From Methanosarcina sp. KYL-1 (GTDB lineage: Archaea; Halobacteriota; Methanosarcinia; Methanosarcinales; Methanosarcinaceae), in the NCBI RefSeq assembly GCF_024372725.1, contig NZ_VOUA01000034.1, positions 1-41,113 of the forward strand: DNA of 41,113 bases, read 5' to 3'. Position numbers and translations under genes: made by a program. Below the pieces are notes generated by a model. The model was not told the origin of the DNA. It did no database searches and saw nothing but the letters and a program-made list of their open reading frames with translations. Below are positions 35,301-41,113 of the stretch, one piece after another. Position 1 is the first letter of the stretch. Each line of letters opens with the position of its first letter.

Positions 35301-35567
35301 AAAATTGGCTCCGCTAAAAATTCCTTTAAGGCAGCCTCCATGGGAGCCGATACCTTTGCCCGCAAAGAAGCCCGCGACCTCAAGGAAAAAGGCGTCCCCG
35401 TCCTGAAGGAAGCCGGTAAAATGGCTGCAGAGTTAACCGCCAAAGGCGCAGATACTCTCATTCAGAAGACCGGAGAAGGCATCGAAAAAGCAAAACCGCA
35501 CCTGAAAAAGGCACAGGAAGATATGGTTAAGAAGATTGAAGATGTGAAGGAGAAAAAGGGGAAGTGA
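32391..35567 (+). CDS. Exported membrane-anchored HExxH metalloprotease with in-frame UAG (possible pyrrolysine)
   Basis: A single frame of 1059 codons broken only by TAG at 32940-32942 (codon 184, ...SSDYYA-UAG-LKGYRGD...). Frame, codon use and composition continue without change on both sides, and the 58 codons between the UAG and the next Met (33117) look coding. With UAG read as pyrrolysine the product has 1058 residues. It has a signal peptide (1-21, LLSSPAAA), beta-rich N-terminal domains, a carboxypeptidase-regulatory-like segment (ADADGNPMPFVELQANIKG) and a gluzincin-type zinc site EYHEFAHHIMY (HEFAH 34023-34037, residues 545-549). SYEEGFAEF supplies the third ligand about 36 residues on. 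A C-terminal membrane helix (LWLLMLPVLGGGAFLVL) and a Lys/Ala-rich cytoplasmic tail complete it. Start ATG with GGAG. Alternatives: a 183-residue truncated product, or a nonsense mutation. Confidence 0.85.
32940..32942 (+). other. In-frame UAG codon, candidate pyrrolysine site
   Basis: TAG lies in frame 183 codons into the metalloprotease gene, with 874 further sense codons before the real TGA stop at 35565-35567. None of the other intact genes in the window ends in TAG; they end in TAA or TGA. That fits the known avoidance of UAG stops in Methanosarcina, where tRNA-Pyl decodes UAG. Confidence 0.7.
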
Positions 35568-35708
35568 AAATTCCCTTCTCCTCAAATTTTTCCCTTCAAA
35601 CTTTTTCCTTTAACTTTTTCCTTTCCGGAATACCGGGTAATCTTACAGAAACGGGATGATACAAGCCCTCATTTTTTAATTTGCTTCTATCTGGTCCCCG
35701 CGCTCTCA

Positions 35709-35737
35709 CCGGACGCCGAAGGCGTCCGGCCTTTTCA
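35709..35737 (+). terminator. Perfect GC-rich terminator hairpin
   Basis: CCGGACGCC (35709-35717) and GGCGTCCGG (35721-35729) form a perfect 9-bp stem with a GAA loop, followed by CCTTTTC. It lies about 140 bp after the metalloprotease stop and is the clearest terminator-type hairpin in the region. Confidence 0.65.
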
Positions 35738-36340
35738 AAAATAAATTAAAAACAGATGAAAGAGAAAACATGATGACAAAATACCAGATTACTCGCTTAT
35801 AGGCATTGGTGAAAACAAATTTCTGCACCTTATTTCGGCCCTTTCTAAGTCTTTTTTATCGGCTATCGCTAGCTCTAAACCCCTTTTTGTCTTTGATTCC
35901 TCTTCTTTTAGATTTCAATCAAGGAAAGGCCGCCCGCTTCGCTACGCTCGCGGTCGTGAGTACGCCGGGTTCTGAGATAATCGGATTCAAAAACCCCAGT
36001 ATTTCCTTTATACAAAAACAGGGAAAAGCTGGGCTGGTTAAGTGGTCGATTTTCAAAAATGAGTTCGTATATCCGTTCAGTGGACTGCAAAGGGTTACTG
36101 TTCAAACCACAGTACTGCTAAAAAATAAGTTTTCTATCGCTGTTTTTTTATACCATTACTTACATATATATAATTGGTCCATAGGGTCAGTCCCGGATGT
36201 ATGAAGAAGACGTACAAAGAAGGTATGTAACTTAAATAAGGAGTAACTTAAGTAAGTAGTAACTTAACTGAGTAATGACTTAAGTAAGTATTAACTAACT
36301 GAGTACAGAACTAAACTACATTAAATTGGACCTTAAGTAA

Positions 36341-36442
36341 GTGAAGTAAGTAAATTAGTGAAGTAAGTAAATTAGTGAAGTAAGTAAATTAGTGAAGTAA
36401 GTAAATTAGTGAAGTAAGTAAATTAGTGAAGTAAGTAAATTA
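36341..36442. repeat. 17-bp tandem repeat, 6 units
   Basis: Six exact copies of GTGAAGTAAGTAAATTA. They are preceded by a zone of diverged related units (TAAGTAAGTAGTAACTTAACTGAG types) from about 36225. It is non-coding. Confidence 0.95.
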
Positions 36443-36984
36443 ACTGAGTAAAAGAAATGACTACATTCAAAACTACATTAAATTTGGACCAGGCCCTATG
36501 GATCACCCTTAATGGGTTTTCAGTGCATTGATTCTTGGTTAAATATTTGGTTTTGGATATAATTTCTTCAATGTATATTTCTTCAGATTACCTGTTTTTC
36601 CTGTCAGTTTTATCCCGCCGGAGCTAGCGGTTTATTTTCGGTTTTCAACTCCCTTCTGCTTTACTCTCATCTTTTTTCTCCGCTTTCAAAGGTTGCATGC
36701 AGCCGCTGGTCGCATCTTGCCTGTAATTTCCGATTTTCAAGTTTTCAATTTCCTTTTTTTAATTTGATATATTTATATAATATTGTGCAAATCCTTTTAA
36801 TTGCTTTATACGGAAATCAGGTTCACAGGAACTGTTATTTCACGGAACTATTTTTTGCACCTGTGGAATAGGAAAATGAGCCTGTGGACATGTGAACAGC
36901 AGTTCAAAGAATGAATTAGTAAGCCGTGAACTTTAGTTCGCAGGCAGTTACCGGTATATACCGAATTTAGTTGGGGGGAAATAT

Positions 36985-37335
36985 ATGAACAGAAAAGAGT
37001 GCAACCTATCGTTAGATGAGCTTCTGAAATTTGACGGTGTAGCAGCAGCCGGGATTTTCAGCCAGGAAGGAAAACTTGTGGAGTACAAATCAAAGACTGA
37101 AATGCCTAAAGAGATGGCTGAAATGACCGCCAAGTTTTGCGGAACCGTGAACATGGTGTTCGATACCCTGGCCAGTGCTTACACGCTGCTTTACAAGATG
37201 AATTGGGTACCTCAGCATAACTGGATGTACAGCGGCGGGGATTGGACCGTTATGATCTCAGGTACAAGGGGGATCTTTGTCGAGAGCTCAAAGGCAGATA
37301 TAGAGAAACTCCTTAAGGCCCTGGGAATGTGTTAA
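36985..37335 (+). CDS. DUF2173 (roadblock-like) small protein
   Basis: A 116-residue soluble protein, all one domain: LSLDELLKFDGVAAAGIFSQEGKLVEYK, then MAEMTAKFCGTVNMVFDTLA, and strands WTVMISGTRGIFVES. The order of two central strands and helices resembles the roadblock/profilin-like fold used by small sensory or adaptor proteins. The family is found in archaea and sulfur- or CO2-metabolising bacteria without a known biochemical function. The ATG has a strong GGGGGG site. It is convergent with the kinase gene at 37548 and not in an operon. Cys49 and Cys116 are the only cysteines away from the N-terminus. Confidence 0.85.
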   Translation: MNRKECNLSLDELLKFDGVAAAGIFSQEGKLVEYKSKTEMPKEMAEMTAKFCGTVNMVFDTLASAYTLLYKMNWVPQHNWMYSGGDWTVMISGTRGIFVESSKADIEKLLKALGMC

Positions 37336-37340
37336 TACCC

Positions 37341-37416
37341 GCAATAGCAGCACCTGCAATAGCCAGCACCTGCAATAGCAAAACCTGTAATAGCAACACC
37401 TGTGATATAAACACCT
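37341..37416. repeat. 15-bp tandem repeat, 5 units
   Basis: Five imperfect copies of GCAATAGCAGCACCT directly after the DUF2173 stop, in the convergent spacer with the kinase gene. The second copy has one extra base. Confidence 0.9.
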
Positions 37417-37547
37417 GAAGCTGGCTATCCATTCCCGGGTAGCCAATCATTTTCAGGTAGACCTTCCCTTAAGAAAGGAACAGTTTTTACAACGGGAAAA
37501 GGGTTTCTGCAGAAACAATGGAAATTCAACTCCGGGATTAATGAAAC

Positions 37548-39530
37548 TCACACCGTATCCTTTCCAGCGGCTTCCCTGAAACTTATCCTGAACTCCGTTC
37601 CTGCTGCCCCTCTTTTGAGTTCGATACTGCCCTCGATCTGCTCAACAAGGGTGTTTACGAGCTGGAGCCCGAGGGAGGAGGTGTTCCTGAAATCGATATC
37701 TTCCGGAAGGCCCACGCCGTCATCCGAAATAACCAGCAGGTACCGGGGGGTCTTGTCCTCAGGGGTGCCCTTCTCTTTCCGGTGGAGTTTGACCCGGATT
37801 TCCCCGTTTCTGCCACGTGGAAAGGCGTGTTTTAAGGAGTTGGAAATAAGTTCGTTGATGATGATCCCGAGGGGGATTGCGGTGTCCATTCCAAGGAACA
37901 CTTTCTCAAGGTCCAGGCTTAAGCGGATGTCATCAGGCCCTATTTTATAGGAGTGGAGAAGTTCCGTTGCCAGTTTTCGGAGGTAGGCTGTAAAGTCAAG
38001 GGCTTCCACGTCTTCAATTCCCTCATTTTTGTACAGTTCCTCGTGGATCAGGGACATTGAAATGACGCGGTTCTGGCTGTCCTGGAAAGCCTCTTTTACC
38101 TTTTCGTCACTGAAATGTTCGGCCTGAAGGCTGAGCAGGGAGGAAATCACCTGCAGGTTGTTCTTGATCCTGTGGTGGATTTCTTTTTTGCGGATTTTCT
38201 CGGTTTTCAGGAGGGCTTTTTCTGCTTTTTTTCGTTCGGTGATATCGAGCAGTACGCCTACTATTCCTATTATGTCCCCGGCAACATTGGTATATGTGGC
38301 CTTGTGGATAAGAAAATCCCTGACTTTGCCGTCTTCGGCACACCTTATCTTTACTTCATGGGGCAGGCTTTTTCCTTCTTTTATGAGAATCCTATCAAAA
38401 TGCTCCGAGGCCTTCACCATTTCCTCAGAAAACTCTTCCCTGAAATCGTACATTGAATGTCCTATTACTTTATTTTTCGGAAGGCCGAGGACGTGGCCGG
38501 CAAACTTCTCATTGCAGCCCTGATAGATGTATTCCAGGTTCCTGTAAAATACGGGAGCAGGGATTGCATCGAGAAATGCTTCCAGGAAATTTACGTTGTT
38601 TTGAAGAGCCCTCTCAACCTGCTTGCGCCCGGAAATTTCCCTGGAGAGCCTTTCGTTTGTTTTCGTAAGTTCGGAGGTCCTTTCCCTGACAAGCTCTTCA
38701 AGGTGCTCGCGGTGCTGCTTCAACTCTTCTTCTGCACGTATACGCTCTATTTTTTCTGCAAGTAAAAATGCCACGGAATTAAGAAAGTAGGCATCATCCC
38801 CGGTAAACTTCCTTTTCTTTATGCTGTGGGCTCCCAGTACCCCGAAGGGTTTTTCCAGGCTGCCTATAAGGACACTCATCCCGCTTGTCACGTCGTGTTC
38901 TTCCAAAAGTTCGGGGGCTTTGAACCGTGTTTCCTTTTCAAGGTCCTCAACGATTACGGGGACCTTTGAAAGCAGGGTATACCCGGCCTGGGATTCCTTT
39001 TTTCCCTCCACAGAGGCTTTTCCCACAAGTCCGGGTTTCCAGCCGACCCCGGCCCTGAGCAGAAAATTTCCATCGGGCAGGAGCTCAAGGATTTTGCAGT
39101 ATTCGATTTTCAGGGTCCGTGCGACCAGCTTTACGGTTTCGTCCATGAAGACCTGGAGGTCCTCACAGACGAGGGCCATTCTTCCCAGCTGGTATAAAAC
39201 GTCATTTTGTCTTTCCTTGATGCGGAGCTTTTCTTCCAGCTCTTTTTGCCCGCTTATATCGAATCCGTAAATGTTTACGTACCCTTCTTCCGGAAGGGGG
39301 TGAAACGTGACCAGATATGCTCTCCTTCCCACTTTAAGTTCCATTTTCTCTGGGACGTTTTGGGAAATAACTCTCTGCACAAGGTTCCCTATAACTACCG
39401 GCAGTTTTTCCCCTACATCCGCGCCCCACGTCTGAAGCAGGGGTTCACCTGCCAGGTTTGCGTAAATTACCCTTCCGTCTTTTTCCGCCCGGAGCACGGG
39501 ATTTGGGTTCTTTGCCGGAAACTGTTCCAT
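37548..39530 (-). CDS. PAS-GAF-PAS sensor histidine kinase (HisKA_2 type)
   Basis: A 660-residue soluble kinase. An N-terminal PAS-like domain (about 5-95) and GAF (about 115-265) lead to a coiled coil (270-310). A PAS (about 310-435) precedes the HisKA_2 dimerisation domain with the phosphoacceptor His in EIHHRIKNNLQVISSLL (about 450-455), followed by HATPase with NELISNSLKHAFP, SDDGVGLPE and SLGLQLV. This class is common in Methanosarcina and usually soluble. ATG 39530 is chosen because GGGGAG lies five bases upstream; an upstream TTG at 39563 would place that site inside the gene. No receiver-protein gene is adjacent, so the output partner is unknown. There are no membrane segments, so the signal is probably cytoplasmic. 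Confidence 0.93.
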   Translation of the reverse strand: MEQFPAKNPNPVLRAEKDGRVIYANLAGEPLLQTWGADVGEKLPVVIGNLVQRVISQNVPEKMELKVGRRAYLVTFHPLPEEGYVNIYGFDISGQKELEEKLRIKERQNDVLYQLGRMALVCEDLQVFMDETVKLVARTLKIEYCKILELLPDGNFLLRAGVGWKPGLVGKASVEGKKESQAGYTLLSKVPVIVEDLEKETRFKAPELLEEHDVTSGMSVLIGSLEKPFGVLGAHSIKKRKFTGDDAYFLNSVAFLLAEKIERIRAEEELKQHREHLEELVRERTSELTKTNERLSREISGRKQVERALQNNVNFLEAFLDAIPAPVFYRNLEYIYQGCNEKFAGHVLGLPKNKVIGHSMYDFREEFSEEMVKASEHFDRILIKEGKSLPHEVKIRCAEDGKVRDFLIHKATYTNVAGDIIGIVGVLLDITERKKAEKALLKTEKIRKKEIHHRIKNNLQVISSLLSLQAEHFSDEKVKEAFQDSQNRVISMSLIHEELYKNEGIEDVEALDFTAYLRKLATELLHSYKIGPDDIRLSLDLEKVFLGMDTAIPLGIIINELISNSLKHAFPRGRNGEIRVKLHRKEKGTPEDKTPRYLLVISDDGVGLPEDIDFRNTSSLGLQLVNTLVEQIEGSIELKRGAAGTEFRISFREAAGKDTV

Positions 39531-39952
39531 TTTTGCTCCCCCATCAAGTTGCTTCCGCTTCAATGCCGCTCACATCCCTAAGGGTAACGGTTGCAGGCCA
39601 GAATCCCATATTCTTAAATCAAGAACTTTCCTCAAACCCGCCCCTGCCTTAATAATCAGTATGAATTTAATAATCAGTATGAATAAATTATTTTCTTAAA
39701 TCTGTCGGCTTCCTTCTTATCCCTATTCCTTTTATATATATTTTCACAATTATAATTTTTCACATAAGGGGCCTGAACACCTTTTCCCACCTCTACTTTA
39801 GGAAATAGGTGATTCTGAAAATTGGAGATCCTGTTTCCTCTTTGCCGGGGGTTCACCGACAGCCAGCAGAGCGTTAGCAGGAGAAAGATGTGTAAGTACA
39901 GGCGCTAAAATCCCATAGGGGATTCAGGACAGATTCAGCGGAGGGTAAAGAG
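39531..39952. promoter_or_regulatory. Divergent spacer, kinase / radical SAM remnant
   Basis: About 420 bp. A duplicated TTTAATAATCAGTATGAA occurs at about 39648-39683. An AT-rich TATA-like tract, CTTTTATATATATTTTC, is at 39728-39744. GGAGGGTAAAGAG directly before ATG 39953 is a strong ribosome site, showing that the truncated gene behind it once had, and may keep, translation signals. No gene is seen here. Confidence 0.5.
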
Positions 39953-40390
39953 ATGTATCAGCGGTTTCTTTCCCCGGATTTCAAACCTTATGATCTCCTG
40001 GAACTGGCCATGGTAACCGAAAAAATCGTGACCAGGGAGGGGCCGGAAGGCCAGGAGCGAAAGTACACCGGCTTTTATTCGGTCCTGGCTTACGGAGGTG
40101 TAGCCACTGGCTTTGCCGCAGGCTGCTGTCTGCGCTGTTTCTATTGCTGGTCGAACTGGTCCGGGGACTTTCCGGAGAAGCAGGGAGAATTTTATTCTCC
40201 CGGAGAGGCTGCAAGCCGGCTTTTCAGGGCTGCCGAAGAAGGCCTTGTCCGGTACAAACGCCTAAGAAAAAGCATCCCACAGGTAAACAAGCTCCGGATC
40301 TCCGGAAGCGAGCCCACGATAGGAAAGGAGCACCTGCTGGCTGTCCTTGAGCTCGTGCAGGCTTCGGAATACCCTCTCTTTATCTCTTAA
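39953..40390 (+). pseudogene. N-terminal fragment of a radical SAM protein
   Basis: 145 residues covering the start of a radical SAM enzyme. The cluster motif CCLRCFYC gives C-x3-C-x2-C (about residues 59-66), which would hold the [4Fe-4S] cluster that cleaves S-adenosylmethionine. KLRISGSEPTIGKEHLLAVLE is the usual SAM-binding GxEPT/GGEP-type segment. The frame stops at TAA right after YPLFI, where members of this group normally continue (LFI-LETNG). The missing ~150 or more residues complete the barrel, so the product should be inactive. The break is 10 bp before the hairpin element at 40401, which suggests an insertion caused it. The start and GGAGG site are intact, so the loss is probably recent. 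Confidence 0.8.
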
Positions 40391-40400
40391 GGCGAAAAGA

Positions 40401-40460
40401 CCCCTTCCTCAAAACCTGAGCCGCAAGGCAAAGGTTTTAGGGAGGGGTAGTTCACAGAAT
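40401..40460 (+). mobile_element. Possible IS200/IS605-type right end or TnpB guide-RNA scaffold remnant
   Basis: CCCCTTCCTCAAAACCT (40401-40417) pairs with AGGTTTTAGGGAGGGG (40432-40447) with one bulge. Inside, GCC-GCAA-GGC forms a small stem with a GNRA tetraloop. GTAGTTCAC follows directly. A long hairpin followed by a TTCAC-type end is what right ends of IS200/IS605 elements, and the 3' part of TnpB-associated RNA, often look like. No tnpA or tnpB frame is present. It could instead be a plain terminator. Confidence 0.4.
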
Positions 40461-40650
40461 CGGTTGTACACTCACATGTATATCCTCCTCATATTCTACC
40501 GAGTCTGACAGGAGGTTGAATTCCGTATTCAGGAGCTACTAATTTGGGCTATATATTAAATGAATACCTATATACACTATGGAGGAAATCTATATAATTA
40601 AGGTATTTACTACTATTAATTAGCAGAAAACAACATACTGCTAAAAACAC

Positions 40651-40693
40651 CATAAAAATACAATAAAAATACAATAAAAATACAATAAAAACA
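40651..40693. repeat. 11-bp tandem repeat, about 4 units
   Basis: AATAAAAATAC is repeated about four times (the first starting CAT, the last ending CAC), just upstream of the ribosome site of the small gene at 40716. In the mRNA it would be an A-rich leader. Confidence 0.85.
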
Positions 40694-40715
40694 CAAAAAG
40701 AGGTATAAGAACAAC

Positions 40716-40928
40716 ATGGAAAAACTTAGAAGCTTGATTGTAGAAAACGTATCAATATTCAACGAAGCATTTCCGAACAGGTTTTGCCCCAGCCCGGATG
40801 TAATTTCCGCAATATCACACGACCATCCCTTCACTTACTGCCAGGTAGAAAACGAGATCGAAAAACTGGTCCATGAAGGGGTCCTTGAACCGGAACTTTC
40901 CGATTGTTACAGGATAAAGCTTCCGTAA
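40716..40928 (+). CDS. Small protein, winged-helix-like, unknown function
   Basis: A 70-residue protein: MEKLRSLIVENVSIFNEAFP, then SPDVISAISHDHPFTYCQVE, NEIEKLVHEGVLEPELSD and YRIKLP. The pattern helix, helix, helix (VENEIEKLVHEGVL) and a short beta end (CYRIKL) looks like a minimal winged helix of about 70 residues. That could make it a DNA-binding or protein-binding module, but I do not recognise the family. The ribosome site AGAGG is about 12 bases before the ATG. It stands alone. Confidence 0.7.
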   Translation: MEKLRSLIVENVSIFNEAFPNRFCPSPDVISAISHDHPFTYCQVENEIEKLVHEGVLEPELSDCYRIKLP

Positions 40929-40987
40929 AAAATTACTCGAAAGTCATGTAAAGGAATTTCTTAAAACAGAATTTTCGGATTGCTCCG

Positions 40988-41113
40988 AATTGAATAACGT
41001 TTGAATTGAATAACGTTTGAATTGAATAACGTTTGAATTGAATAACGTTTGAATTGAATAACGTTTGAATTGAATAACGTTTGAATTGAATAACGTTTGA
41101 ATTGAATAACGTT
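40988..41113. repeat. 16-bp tandem repeat, about 8 units, cut by the window end
   Basis: Exact copies of AATTGAATAACGTTTG run to the last base, so the array continues beyond the window. It lies about 60 bp after the small gene's stop. Confidence 0.97.

Larger units (their letters stand above)
35568..36984. other. Long non-coding stretch (1.4 kb)
   Basis: There is no credible gene. A plus-strand frame at 35806-36204 and its opposite-strand shadow have no recognisable domain or ribosome site. The region holds T-rich tracts just after the metalloprotease, the terminator at 35709-35737, a palindrome CCGCTTCGCTACGCTCGCGG (about 35934-35953), degenerate GTAACTTAAGTAAGT-type repeats (36225-36310), the 17-bp array (36341-36442), and AT-rich promoter-like DNA before the DUF2173 gene (TTTGATATATTTATATAATATTG about 36761-36783). 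It may be a decayed mobile element. Confidence 0.45.
40391..40715. other. Spacer after the broken gene
   Basis: It holds the GNRA-capped hairpin (40401-40447), then AT-rich DNA with TATA-like tracts (GGGCTATATATTAAATG about 40547-40563, CTATATAATTAAGG about 40590-40603), GGAGG at two places (about 40511 and 40581) without credible frames behind them, and an 11-bp array at 40651-40693. Confidence 0.5.

Noticed and set aside
35806-36204. 132-residue plus-strand frame
   Set aside because: It starts without a ribosome site, crosses a GC palindrome, and has no recognisable motif.

Overview
This looks like chromosomal DNA from a methanogenic archaeon of the genus Methanosarcina or a close relative. 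The evidence is archaeal-style Shine-Dalgarno sites (GGAGG and GGTGAT types) with frequent GTG and TTG starts, long AT-rich intergenic stretches, many PAS/GAF sensor proteins, a DUF1638 protein, a DUF2173 protein, YscW-domain lipoproteins and a multihaem cytochrome c. There is also a long reading frame interrupted only by an in-frame UAG, which Methanosarcinaceae can decode as pyrrolysine. None of the roughly two dozen intact genes I place here ends in TAG. The species is not determined.

Layout. 1-922: a 16-bp tandem repeat and non-coding DNA. 922-6661: a PAS/GAF sensor protein without a kinase domain, a ferredoxin, an HTH regulator divergent from a small Cys-rich protein, a DUF1638 protein and a CoA-binding-fold protein. 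6744-15302: an AT-rich three-gene operon on the minus strand. It encodes a 1687-residue STAND NTPase-TPR-ABC/SMC-type ATPase fusion, then a nitrilase-fold protein with an apparent Glu-Lys-Cys triad, then a TPR protein. 15527-17167: a GC-richer TPR protein homologous to the linker and TPR part of the STAND protein. 17294-21435: a broken 59-codon frame, two related YscW lipoproteins flanking csaA, and a DNase I-like lipoprotein. 21867-27665: a response regulator, a hybrid histidine kinase and an exported five-haem cytochrome. 27821-32017 (minus strand): an orphan TaqI-like specificity domain, a DUF72 protein, a DUF3795 protein and an unusual M23 peptidase homologue. 32391-35567: an exported, membrane-anchored HExxH metalloprotease whose frame contains UAG. 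35568-41113: 1.4 kb of non-coding DNA, a DUF2173 protein, a HisKA_2-type sensor kinase, a truncated radical SAM gene ending at a hairpin that resembles an IS200/IS605 right end or TnpB guide-RNA scaffold, a small protein and a closing tandem repeat.

The most interesting system is the 6744-15302 operon. Its parts are a regulated NTPase with a repeat sensor, an SMC-like ATPase fused in the same chain, a probable amide/nitrile-hydrolase-fold enzyme and a TPR partner. These fit the logic of NTP-dependent conflict (anti-virus) systems, but I do not recognise this combination as a named system. The second highlight is the in-frame UAG in a secreted metalloprotease, outside the methylamine methyltransferases usually linked to pyrrolysine. 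The third is the recurrence of short, unrelated 11-17 bp tandem arrays in the intergenic DNA.
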